Source of the DNA: Bacteroidota bacterium
GTDB taxonomy: Bacteria > Bacteroidota > Bacteroidia > Bacteroidales > Lentimicrobiaceae
DNA length: 64,000 nucleotides
Assembly: GCA_023434665.1 (NCBI GenBank)
Contig: JAEYSM010000023.1
Span: 62,001-126,000, forward strand
Direction: 5' to 3'
Position numbers and translations under genes: made by a program. The notes beneath the pieces are model-generated. The model had not been told where the DNA came from, did no database searches, and saw only the letters and a list, made by a program, of their open reading frames with translations. Positions 1 through 8,289 of this stretch are shown in pieces. Numbering within the stretch: the first letter of the stretch is position 1; the number at the start of each line of letters is the position of its first letter.

Positions 1-886
1 CATCAGCTGTCATGCATTGATCAGCAATAACTGAAACGCTTAAAACTGAATGATTTACAGGAAATCCAGTAGAAGGGTTTATTGTATGAGAATATCTCTT
101 ACCATCTTTTACAAAATATGCTCTATAGTTTCCACTCGTTGCAAGTGCTTTATCTTTCAGGTTAATTGCAATTTGAATTTCTCTCTCTGAGTTTGAACTA
201 TCAGCCGGTTTTTCAACGGCAACAATCCACGATTTACCATCTGGTTTTTGTCCTTTAGCTAAAACTTCACCCCCTACATCAATCAGATAATTAGAAATTC
301 CATGTTTCTGAAAGTAAGCTCCAATGACATCACAGGTAAATCCCTGAGCTATCGCATTAAAATCAATCATAATCCTTGGATCATCTTTAATAATCGCATC
401 CTCCTGAATTCTGATTTTGCTAAATCCAACCAATTGAATAAGACTGTCTATAAGAGTTGAATCTGCCCGACCTGAACTATCATACCCAAAGCCCCAGGCA
501 TTAACCAAAGGCATGACAGTGATGTCGAAAGCTCCATTAGTCCGGACAGACACCTCCATTGCTTTTTCAAAGACGGCAAGGAAAACTGAATCAATTTTCA
601 CCAATTCATTCCTATTGACTTTAGAAATAACTGACTCCTTTTTATAGACAGAAGCCGACATGTCGAAAGCTTTAAATAAACTATCAATTTCCTCCCTTAA
701 ATCCCGGTTCTGAGAATCGAAGTAGACTATTGAATAATATGTACCTTGAGCTTCACCCGTTATTCTAATTGGAATCTGCTCCTTTTTACAAGAAGACATC
801 CCTATCAGGTATAATACCAATAATAGGGATGTATAGAATTTATTCTTAGATAGAATATGCGAAAAATTAACCACCAAAGTCATCAT
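1..886 (-). CDS. apbE: ApbE, FAD:protein FMN transferase lipoprotein (C-terminus cut by window edge)
   Basis: Transfers FMN from FAD onto a threonine of target proteins; beside nqr the targets are expected to be NqrB and NqrC. About 295 codons are visible and the last few tens lie beyond position 1. It starts inside the end of nqrF (20-bp overlap, ATGATG at 881-886) with an AAGGAAA-like site upstream, so it is translationally coupled. The N-terminus is a hydrophobic stretch ending in a lipobox-like MSSCKK, indicating a periplasm-facing lipoprotein. ApbE-type motifs seen are GEAQGTYYSI, RTNGAFDITVMPLVNAWGF, IDFNAIAQGFTCD, YLIDVGGEV and YSHTINPSTGFPV. Confident. Confidence 0.93.
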   Translation of the reverse strand, partial: MMTLVVNFSHILSKNKFYTSLLLVLYLIGMSSCKKEQIPIRITGEAQGTYYSIVYFDSQNRDLREEIDSLFKAFDMSASVYKKESVISKVNRNELVKIDSVFLAVFEKAMEVSVRTNGAFDITVMPLVNAWGFGYDSSGRADSTLIDSLIQLVGFSKIRIQEDAIIKDDPRIMIDFNAIAQGFTCDVIGAYFQKHGISNYLIDVGGEVLAKGQKPDGKSWIVAVEKPADSSNSEREIQIAINLKDKALATSGNYRAYFVKDGKRYSHTINPSTGFPVNHSVLSVSVIADQCMTAD

Positions 887-2111
887 AAGCAATATTTTCC
901 TTAGGAACGCCAAGATTGTCAAGCATTTTAAATACAGCTGCATTCATCATAGGCGGACCACAAAGATAATACTCTATTTCCTCTGGTTCGGCATGTTTAC
1001 TAAGGTAATTGTCTAATACCACTTGATGTATGAACCCTACATATCCATCCCAATTATCTTCAGGAAGTGGTTCAGATAATGCGAGATTGAATTTAAAGTT
1101 TGGAAAATTCTTTTCAATGTCTCTGAAATCCTGCTCATAAAACACCTCTCTCAATGAGCGTGCTCCATACCAATAGGAAACTTTTCTGGTCGACTTTTCT
1201 GTATGGAACAGATGAAAAATATGCGATCTTAAAGGAGCCATACCCGCACCACCTCCAATATAGATCATCTCTTTATCGGTTGGTTTAATATGGAATTCTC
1301 CATAAGGACCTGACACCATTACCTTGTCACCTGGTTTACGAGAAAAAATGTAAGATGAACAGATACCGGGATTAACATTCATAAACTGGTTTTTAGCCCT
1401 ATCCCAAGGTGGCGTTGCTATTCGAATATTCAACATCACAATATTACCTTCAGCAGGATGGTTAGCCATTGAATAGGCTCTGAATATAGGTTCAGGATTT
1501 TTCATTTTGAGATCCCAAATCTTCAACTTATCCCAATCTTCCCTGAATTTTTCTTCTACAATAATATCCTTGAAATCAACCTCAACCTGAGGTACATCAA
1601 TCTGAATATAACCACCTGATTCAAAATCGAGAGTCTCCCCTTCAGGTAACTTAACAACAAACTCTTTAATAAAAGTAGCAACGTTTTTATTGCTTATTAC
1701 TTCACATTCCCACTTCTTGATACCGAAGATTTCTTTGGGAACACCAATTTTAAGATCGTTTCTAACTTTAACCTGACATCCTAGTCGCCAGTGATTTTGT
1801 TGTTCCTTCCTGGAGAAGTAAACCTGCTCCGTTGGGAGGATATCGCCTGCACCTTCAAAAACCTGACAACGGCACATTGCACAAGTTCCACCTCCACCGC
1901 AAGCAGATGGCAGATAAATTTTTTCATTAGCAAGTGTCGAAAGCAACGTACTTCCAGGCCTTACTTCCAGTTCTTTATCTTCATTTATGGTAATCTTCAC
2001 ATTACCTGGAGGTGTTAATTTAGCCTTTACAAAAAGTAAAATTCCAACCAGCAGGAGAATTATTACAAGGAAGACAGCTATACTGATTAATATGATTGTT
2101 CCGGTTCCCAT
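867..2111 (-). CDS. nqrF: Na+-translocating NADH:quinone reductase subunit F
   Basis: Electron-input subunit of the Nqr sodium pump: oxidises NADH and passes electrons through FAD to a [2Fe-2S] centre. The 414-residue protein has one N-terminal membrane helix (about 5-28), a ferredoxin domain with cluster ligands C71, C77, C80 and C112, then a ferredoxin-NADP reductase-like module with the FAD motif RAYS, the nucleotide loop GGGAGMAPLRSH and the C-terminal CGPPMMNAA. Length and order match the family. It is the last nqr gene before apbE, 32 bp after nqrE. Confidence 0.97.
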   Translation of the reverse strand: MGTGTIILISIAVFLVIILLLVGILLFVKAKLTPPGNVKITINEDKELEVRPGSTLLSTLANEKIYLPSACGGGGTCAMCRCQVFEGAGDILPTEQVYFSRKEQQNHWRLGCQVKVRNDLKIGVPKEIFGIKKWECEVISNKNVATFIKEFVVKLPEGETLDFESGGYIQIDVPQVEVDFKDIIVEEKFREDWDKLKIWDLKMKNPEPIFRAYSMANHPAEGNIVMLNIRIATPPWDRAKNQFMNVNPGICSSYIFSRKPGDKVMVSGPYGEFHIKPTDKEMIYIGGGAGMAPLRSHIFHLFHTEKSTRKVSYWYGARSLREVFYEQDFRDIEKNFPNFKFNLALSEPLPEDNWDGYVGFIHQVVLDNYLSKHAEPEEIEYYLCGPPMMNAAVFKMLDNLGVPKENIAYDDFGG

Positions 2112-2143
2112 AATTTAACTCTTTCTTTAATACACATAGTTTT

Positions 2144-2761
2144 CTATAAACTGATTCCCATAAAACTCATGAAAGCAATAGCCATCAGTCCAGTAATTAT
2201 AAAAGTAATACCTAACCCACGCATAGGGGCAGGCACATTAGAATAGCGAATTTTTTCTCTGATTGCAGCAATTAAGATGATTGCTAACCACCAGCCGATA
2301 CCGCTACCAACACCAAAAACAGTTGCTTCAGCCACAGTCTCATATGCTCTTTCCTGCATAAACAATGCACCTCCCATTATTGCACAGTTTACAGCAATAA
2401 GGGGAAGAAATATACCAAGTGAGTTATATAGTGAAGAACTGAATTTTTCGATTACCATTTCAACAAGCTGAACAATAGCAGCAATAACAGCAATGAACAT
2501 GATGAAGCTTAGAAAGCTCAGGTCAACGTTTGCAAACTCTGGTCCCAGCCATGCTAATGCGCCTTTTTGCAAGAGATAATTATCAATAAGATAGTTAACA
2601 GGTACAGTTACGCCTAATACAAATATAACTGCTATTCCTAGGCCCATTGAAGTCTTTACCGTCTTTGATACTGCCAGGTATGAACACATTCCCAAGAAGT
2701 ATGCAAAGATCATATTGTCAATAAAAATTGATCGGACGAAAATGTTAATTAAATGTTCCAT
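2144..2761 (-). CDS. nqrE: Na+-translocating NADH:quinone reductase subunit E
   Basis: Integral membrane subunit of Nqr (205 residues, about six helices) that forms with NqrD an inverted-topology pair. The two cysteines expected to bind the intramembrane iron centre at the NqrD/NqrE interface are visible, one in FLGMCSYLAVSK near residue 26 and one in LIAVNCAIMGG near 125. The gene sits 14 bp downstream of nqrD in the operon. RnfA/RnfE are close relatives, but the complete nqrA-F set decides the name. Confidence 0.96.
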   Translation of the reverse strand: MEHLINIFVRSIFIDNMIFAYFLGMCSYLAVSKTVKTSMGLGIAVIFVLGVTVPVNYLIDNYLLQKGALAWLGPEFANVDLSFLSFIMFIAVIAAIVQLVEMVIEKFSSSLYNSLGIFLPLIAVNCAIMGGALFMQERAYETVAEATVFGVGSGIGWWLAIILIAAIREKIRYSNVPAPMRGLGITFIITGLMAIAFMSFMGISL

Positions 2762-2775
2762 AGTAGTTTTAACAA

Positions 2776-3429
2776 TTATGATTTGTCAATAAGGTCAGCA
2801 TTCTTTGATCTCTGAAACCAGATAATCAGTCCAACGAGAATAAGTGCCATCGGTGGCAAGATAAAGAACCCGTTATTTACATAACCTGCTTCATAAAAAG
2901 AATCGGGAACAACCTGATATCCATATAATGATCCTGAACCAAAAAGCTCACGAAAGAAACCTACAATTATTAAAATAATCCCATAACCAACACCATTACC
3001 TACCCCATCTAGAAACGCAGGCCAGGGTTTGTTAGCCATTGCAAATGCTTCAAGACGCCCCATAACAATGCAATTTGTTATAATCAGTCCAACAAATACT
3101 GATAATTGTTTGCTAACATCATAAACATAAGCTTTCAAAACTTGGTCAACAATGATAACAAGGGATGCAATAACAACAAGTTGGACAATGATCCTTATTC
3201 TAGGTGGAATAGTATTCCTTAAAAGACTGATTATTAGATTAGAGACAGCAACAACAACAATTACAGATACAGCCATAACAAATGAAGGTTCCAATTTGGC
3301 AGTAACTGCTAAAGCTGAACAGATTCCAAGAACCTGAACAGTAATTGGATTGTCTTTGTTAAGTGGTGCCGTCAATAATCTTCTGTTCTTGGCAGAAAAT
3401 AGCGGTTCTCTTTGTTTAGTATCTTTCAT
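2776..3429 (-). CDS. nqrD: Na+-translocating NADH:quinone reductase subunit D
   Basis: Integral membrane subunit (217 residues, about six helices), partner of NqrE. The metal-ligand cysteines are in VLGICSALAVTAK (near 37) and LIITNCIVMGRLEAFA (near 122), mirroring those of NqrE. It has a hydrophilic N-terminal extension of about 25 residues. Its start overlaps the 3' end of nqrC by 4 bp, so it is translationally coupled. Confidence 0.96.
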   Translation of the reverse strand: MKDTKQREPLFSAKNRRLLTAPLNKDNPITVQVLGICSALAVTAKLEPSFVMAVSVIVVVAVSNLIISLLRNTIPPRIRIIVQLVVIASLVIIVDQVLKAYVYDVSKQLSVFVGLIITNCIVMGRLEAFAMANKPWPAFLDGVGNGVGYGIILIIVGFFRELFGSGSLYGYQVVPDSFYEAGYVNNGFFILPPMALILVGLIIWFQRSKNADLIDKS

Positions 3430-4184
3430 TTCTTGTGATTTTTGAAATAAGCTATATAGTTCGACAGGTTGTTTCTCAGCATATTGTGCACTCCGACGCT
3501 AGTAATAGTACCTCCAGAAATGGCATCCACACCATGTGCAGGATCAATACTGGAGTTGGCAACTCCACCTTTAATTACGCTGATTGAAGTAAATTCATCA
3601 TTTTCCGACATTATTTTCTTACCAGGAAATTGGTCCTCAAAAACTGGAAGAGATATTTCTGCACCAAGGCCTGGGGTCTCGCCTTTATGTCCGAATGAAA
3701 CTCCTTTTACAGTCGAGAAATCACTCTGAAATGTTATATTGCCCCATATAGGACCCCATAAACCATTTCCCTGAAGCGGAATAATATATAGAGTATCTCC
3801 ATTAATTTCGGCTTCAAAGATGGGATACACCGGTGTTTCATTAGTTTTTCCCTGAATTGCATCCCGTTTAATCTTGAGCTGAGATGCAAGATCGATATCA
3901 AAGGCCCTTATATTTCCCTTTTCAAAGTTTCCATCCTTGTAAATGCTAACTTCTTGACCATTCTCATCAATAACTATCTCCCGAACTATATGTTCAGCAT
4001 ATAGTTTTTCTGCTGTGGCCGGCGTAGATTGAATGTTTGCCGACATAAGCATATCCTGGATCTTTTCTACTTTAACATTCTTTTCTTGGGTGGGTTGCAA
4101 AACCATTGCAATTCCAGCCAAAACTGCTGCAACAAAAATTACCATTATGGCAGCATATCCAAAAATATATTTGTTACTAAACAT
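3426..4184 (-). CDS. nqrC: Na+-translocating NADH:quinone reductase subunit C (covalent FMN)
   Basis: FMN-carrying subunit of Nqr, 252 residues, with one N-terminal membrane helix (about 8-30) and a soluble FMN-binding domain. The flavinylation site reads AISGGTITS with T226 as the expected FMN-linked threonine; the usual motif has SGAT, so Ala is replaced by Gly here. The conserved GLWGPIWG and GHKGETPGLGAEI segments are present. The downstream apbE supplies the flavin transferase. Confidence 0.96.
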   Translation of the reverse strand: MFSNKYIFGYAAIMVIFVAAVLAGIAMVLQPTQEKNVKVEKIQDMLMSANIQSTPATAEKLYAEHIVREIVIDENGQEVSIYKDGNFEKGNIRAFDIDLASQLKIKRDAIQGKTNETPVYPIFEAEINGDTLYIIPLQGNGLWGPIWGNITFQSDFSTVKGVSFGHKGETPGLGAEISLPVFEDQFPGKKIMSENDEFTSISVIKGGVANSSIDPAHGVDAISGGTITSVGVHNMLRNNLSNYIAYFKNHKK

Positions 4185-4218
4185 GATAAAAGTTTTTCTT
4201 CATTGTTTATTTATACTG

Positions 4219-5400
4219 CTATACTGCACGAATTTTTGCCTGCAATTCAGCACTTCTCTTACCCCTCTTTAACCTTCTTTTGATGTTTGATGCCACTACG
4301 TAATGATCAATAAGTGGAGCAAAAACATTCATTAGTAAAATAGCAAGCATAACTCCTTCAGGATAAGCGGGGTTAAATATTCTTACTATAACGATCAGCA
4401 CTCCAATAAAGAAACCGAACCACCACTTTCCACGGTTAGTTTGAGCAGCTGTAACAGGATCAGTGGCCATAAATACCATTCCAAATGCAAAGCCACCCAT
4501 CACAAAGTGATAGTAGAAAGGGAGCTCCATATAAGAATTGAGACTGAATACGTTAACTAACAATCCAGTTAAAGTTGTACCTAATACCACAGAAAGCATA
4601 ATGCGCCAACTACCCACACCGGTTACTAGTAAAATTACCGCTCCTATTAATATTGCAACTAATGAAGTTTCACCAATAGATCCTGGAATAAATCCCCAAA
4701 ACATATCAGCAAGGGAATGGGTGAATTCAACGCTTTTATCCCCTATTGCTAAAGCGGCGTCAGCTAATGGAGTTGCACCTGAAAAGGTATCAGCCTTCTC
4801 AGCAATCCATACTTTATCACCCGACATTGAAGCAGGGTAAGCAAAGAATAAAAAAGCACGAGCCGTAAGGGCAGGATTTAAAATATTCATCCCGGTACCT
4901 CCAAAAACTTCTTTACCAATTATAACAGCAAAAGCGGTAGCAACCGCCACCATCCATAAAGGAATATCAGGAGGTAAAACCAGAGGAATTAACATTCCCG
5001 AAACCAGAAATCCTTCGTTAACCTCATGTCCACGGTATTGGGCAAATGCAAACTCTATTCCCAAACCAACTACATAGGATACCACCACGATTGGAAGTAC
5101 TTTCCAGGCTCCAAACGCTACTTGATCCCAAAATCCTACCTGCATTTCATAGGACAGGAAATGTTGGTAACCGACATTCCAGATACCAAATAATAAAGCG
5201 GGTATCAGTGCAATAACAACAATACTCATTGTACGCTTCATATCAATTGAATCCCTGATATGGCTTCCTACACGGGTTGTGTGAGGAGGTACAAAAAGAA
5301 AGGTCTCAAATGCATCAAAAGTTGAATGGAGCTTTTCATATTTCCCTCCCTTTTGAAATTGAGGTTTAATTTTATCCAGATAATTTCTGAGTGATTTCAT
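4219..5400 (-). CDS. nqrB: Na+-translocating NADH:quinone reductase subunit B (covalent FMN)
   Basis: Largest membrane subunit of Nqr (393 residues), holding a covalent FMN and contributing to quinone reduction and Na+ translocation. The flavinylation motif is DTFSGATPLADA with T210 as the FMN threonine. Multiple hydrophobic helices and the conserved EVNEGFLVSGMLIPL and GGTGMNILNPALTARAFLFF regions (the latter in two parts) agree with the family. It lies between nqrA and nqrC. Confidence 0.96.
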   Translation of the reverse strand: MKSLRNYLDKIKPQFQKGGKYEKLHSTFDAFETFLFVPPHTTRVGSHIRDSIDMKRTMSIVVIALIPALLFGIWNVGYQHFLSYEMQVGFWDQVAFGAWKVLPIVVVSYVVGLGIEFAFAQYRGHEVNEGFLVSGMLIPLVLPPDIPLWMVAVATAFAVIIGKEVFGGTGMNILNPALTARAFLFFAYPASMSGDKVWIAEKADTFSGATPLADAALAIGDKSVEFTHSLADMFWGFIPGSIGETSLVAILIGAVILLVTGVGSWRIMLSVVLGTTLTGLLVNVFSLNSYMELPFYYHFVMGGFAFGMVFMATDPVTAAQTNRGKWWFGFFIGVLIVIVRIFNPAYPEGVMLAILLMNVFAPLIDHYVVASNIKRRLKRGKRSAELQAKIRAV

Positions 5401-5422
5401 CAGTAGGTCTCTATAAAATTTA

Positions 5423-6769
5423 TTAATTCATTTCCTTACGCATAATCTCAAGTCCATGACGAACAAGTGATTGAATGTTTGTCTTGGATGTATCTATAAA
5501 CTCCAATAGTGCAAAATCTTCGGGCTCAACTTCATAAATACCCAAATTTTCCATTAGATCTATATCTTCATATAGGATCGATTTGATAAGTTGAAGTGGC
5601 AGAATGTCCATAGGAAGAACTTTTTCGAATTTTCCTGTCATTACATAGGCTCGTTCGGCACCATGCAAGTTTGTATCAAGAGCATACTTTTTATTGGGGA
5701 ACAGGAAAGAAGGAAAAGCGCGTGATGTACTGAATTTGTTAAATCCAGGTAATGCCCACCCTAAGAACTCACTATAATTGCCTTCAGGAATCACTGTGAT
5801 TTGATTATCATAGTAATGAATAAAATTGTCGGGTCTGATTGTACTTCCGGTAAGTACATTTCCTGATATATATCTTAATTCTTTTCCGGTAATATTCGAT
5901 TCTACCATTTTCTTTATACATCCACCTCTGATAGTCTTAATGTAGCCTGTCTTAAGAACTTCTGATCCTGTTAAAGCAACAGTGATATCAGGAGTTATTA
6001 CTCCATTATTGAATAAATATCCAATGGTGACAACATCCTGCATTTTAACTACCCAAACTACTTCACCCTTATTAATAGCATCGATATGATGAATCTGGAC
6101 TCCAATATTTCCTGAAGGATGTGGTCCTGCAAAGGTGTTGATAGTCACATTTTTTGCTTGTAAGAATTCAACCGCTTTAGTACCAGGGCTAATATTGAGA
6201 TGAACCTTACCATCAGTCAATTTTGAAAGAGCATTCAGTCCGGTTTGGAAATCTCTTCCTTTTCCCTTTATAATGAAATCATAATCAGGAGCCAAAGGTG
6301 CTGAATCAAAAGCAGAAATAAAGATAGCTTTTGGAGATCCACCTGGATTAGCAACAATATTATATGGTCTTTGTCTTATTAATGACCATAAGCCACTTTC
6401 AAGTAATTTTTCAGTAACCTGCTCCCTTGAAGATGTCAAAGGATCAGCTGGTGAAAAGTCTTTCTGCTTGTTGATTCCATCGGTTTCCAACCGAATCTCC
6501 AATAACGCACGCTTATCACCTCTTTTGATTTCAATCACTTTACCGCTATGAGGTGAGGTGAATACAATATTTTCGCGGTATTTATCGATGAATAGTGGTG
6601 AACCAGCTTCCACCTGATCGCCTTCTTTGATTTGAAGCCGGGGGAATGCACCAATGAAATCAACCGGCTTAATAGCGAATGTTTGCGGTTGAATCTCGGC
6701 AAGAGTCTTTTCCGCCTCCCCTACCATATTGATATTCAACCCCTTTCTTAATTTAATTGTCTTCGGCAT
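5423..6769 (-). CDS. nqrA: Na+-translocating NADH:quinone reductase subunit A
   Basis: First gene of the nqr operon, encoding the peripheral cytoplasmic subunit (448 residues). It opens with the typical LRKGLNINMVGEAE and carries the conserved SPHSGKV and GPHPSGNIGVQIHHIDAI segments. The Rnf C-subunit relationship is visible, but the family-typical length and gene order make it NqrA. The upstream region is divergent with the T9SS plug gene. The best -7 candidate on this strand is a one-mismatch GAAGTTTG very close to the start, so I do not call the operon promoter. Confidence 0.96.
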   Translation of the reverse strand: MPKTIKLRKGLNINMVGEAEKTLAEIQPQTFAIKPVDFIGAFPRLQIKEGDQVEAGSPLFIDKYRENIVFTSPHSGKVIEIKRGDKRALLEIRLETDGINKQKDFSPADPLTSSREQVTEKLLESGLWSLIRQRPYNIVANPGGSPKAIFISAFDSAPLAPDYDFIIKGKGRDFQTGLNALSKLTDGKVHLNISPGTKAVEFLQAKNVTINTFAGPHPSGNIGVQIHHIDAINKGEVVWVVKMQDVVTIGYLFNNGVITPDITVALTGSEVLKTGYIKTIRGGCIKKMVESNITGKELRYISGNVLTGSTIRPDNFIHYYDNQITVIPEGNYSEFLGWALPGFNKFSTSRAFPSFLFPNKKYALDTNLHGAERAYVMTGKFEKVLPMDILPLQLIKSILYEDIDLMENLGIYEVEPEDFALLEFIDTSKTNIQSLVRHGLEIMRKEMN

Positions 6770-6897
6770 AATTTATGTGAATCAAACTTCGAAATAATTT
6801 TGAAGAACTGTAAATTTACTACATTTACGTTGATAGTGAGTTGCTTTAATAGTAATTTATGGATATGCAGAAAGTACTCTGATTGACCTTCAATCAC

Positions 6898-6905
6898 TAC
6901 CTTTG
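6898..6905 (+). promoter_or_regulatory. Bacteroidota-type -7 element TACCTTTG for the T9SS plug gene
   Basis: Matches the TAnnTTTG consensus and lies 56 bp before the ATG at 6962. No TTG/TTTG is seen at the preferred upstream spacing, so the call rests on one element. Confidence 0.45.
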
Positions 6906-6961
6906 TAAAAATCATTGTGCATAAACAACTGCACTATTCCTATTGTTCATAGTTTAACAGT

Positions 6962-8248
6962 ATGAAAGTTAAAATAAAATCAGGTCTTTTAGTGCTTTTT
7001 TGGGCTTCACTTTATAGTTTTAAATTAACCAGTGCCCAACCATTTGTAGATCAAATTATTGATCCTTCAATTCGCACAGTGTTATTATACAGAACAGGTG
7101 CTGAATTATCTATTCCAGTTCTAAATTTTAACTCAGATGAGAAATTAACTCTTTCATTTGATGATCTTGAAGGAGGATACACTAACTGGCAATATACATT
7201 TATCCATTGCAATGCGGACTGGACTCCTACTGATTTATGGCAAAATGAATATTTACTTGGTTATACGGATGACTATATCAAAGACTATCGAACATCTTTC
7301 AATACGCTTCAACCTTACACTAACTACACAGTCGAGTTTCCAAATCGGAATATAGGCTTCCGTTTACCCGGAAATTATCTGTTAAAAGTATATCCGGAAG
7401 GCGATCCAGATAATCCTGCATTTACCAGAAAAGTATTTGTCGTAGATAAAAGTGTAACAGTAAAAGCCGATGTTAAACTGGCTCTTGATATTGATAATAG
7501 ATACACGCACCAGGAAGTTGGATTTTCTATTTTCAATCCTAACTATCGAATAGATGAGCCTTACAGTCAATTAAAAGTGATAGTGTTGCAAAATTTAAGG
7601 TGGGATAATGCAAAAATCGACGTTAAGCCATTGATGCTCAGAAATGGTGAATTGGACTATAGGTTCACTGATGGAACATTATCATTTGAAGGAGGCAATG
7701 AATTCAGATATTTTGATACCAAGAGCCTTAGGTCAGCAACCGAAAAAATCCGATCGGTTGAAATCAGGAATGATCGATATATAGTAGACCTTTTGCATGA
7801 CAGGTCCAGAGCATTTAAGCCTTATATAACTGAAAGAGACATAAACGGAAGATTTCTCATTCAAACAACAGATGCTCAGAATGTGAATGAAGAGGGCGAA
7901 TACACTTGGGTGAACTTTTTTATTCCCTTTGAAATACCTTTTCCCGGAGGGCAAATGTTTGTCCTTGGAGGATTTAATAATTGGAGGACTGATTCGCTGA
8001 TCAAACCTGAAGATGGAAGAATGAAATTCAATTATGCAAGGCAGGGTTACGAAGCAAGAGTGCTTCTTAAACAAGGTTATTATAATTATCTGTATGGCTT
8101 TGTTGATGATAAGACAGGTGCAATTGATTTTTCGCAAGCCGAAGGCAATCATTCAGAAACCAGGAATAGTTACGCCATACTTGTATACAACAGGGAACAA
8201 GGATATCGGTATGACAAGTTGATTGCCATTGAAATCATCGATGAATAG
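6962..8248 (+). CDS. Type IX secretion system plug protein (DUF5103 family)
   Basis: 428-residue exported protein with a signal peptide (about 1-25, ending TSAQ). Features typical of DUF5103 are RTVLLYRTGAELSIPVLNF, the Trp-rich YTNWQYTFIHCNADW, the GNYLLKVYPEGD segment and, near the C-terminus, FNNWRTDSLIKPEDGRMKFN. Members of this family act as the periplasmic plug of the SprA/Sov translocon of the type IX secretion system. Other T9SS parts in the window are PorT and PorV. It is a stand-alone gene in front of dnaX, which has its own promoter-like element. Confidence 0.85.
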   Translation: MKVKIKSGLLVLFWASLYSFKLTSAQPFVDQIIDPSIRTVLLYRTGAELSIPVLNFNSDEKLTLSFDDLEGGYTNWQYTFIHCNADWTPTDLWQNEYLLGYTDDYIKDYRTSFNTLQPYTNYTVEFPNRNIGFRLPGNYLLKVYPEGDPDNPAFTRKVFVVDKSVTVKADVKLALDIDNRYTHQEVGFSIFNPNYRIDEPYSQLKVIVLQNLRWDNAKIDVKPLMLRNGELDYRFTDGTLSFEGGNEFRYFDTKSLRSATEKIRSVEIRNDRYIVDLLHDRSRAFKPYITERDINGRFLIQTTDAQNVNEEGEYTWVNFFIPFEIPFPGGQMFVLGGFNNWRTDSLIKPEDGRMKFNYARQGYEARVLLKQGYYNYLYGFVDDKTGAIDFSQAEGNHSETRNSYAILVYNREQGYRYDKLIAIEIIDE

Positions 8249-8258
8249 AAAAAACACG

Positions 8259-8266
8259 TAAGTTTG
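8259..8266 (+). promoter_or_regulatory. -7 element TAAGTTTG for dnaX
   Basis: TAnnTTTG match between the plug gene stop and the dnaX ATG at 8290, giving a leader of only about 15-20 nt. Confidence 0.4.
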
Positions 8267-8289
8267 GCATCGAAAACCTTTAATCAGAA

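Noticed and set aside
1791..2018. Short plus-strand ORF inside nqrF
   Set aside because: Shadow of nqrF, no start signal and no conserved sequence.
2144..3429. RnfA/RnfE rather than NqrE/NqrD
   Set aside because: The full nqrA-F order with NqrF and NqrB motifs decides for Nqr.
6776..6795. GAAGTTTG as the nqr promoter
   Set aside because: One mismatch in the key TA and a leader of only a few bases; too weak to list.
6770..6961. TTGT...ACAA stretches near 6903-6932 as a Rex site for nqr
   Set aside because: Arms are not TGTTA/TAACA at the right spacing; only AT-rich resemblance.
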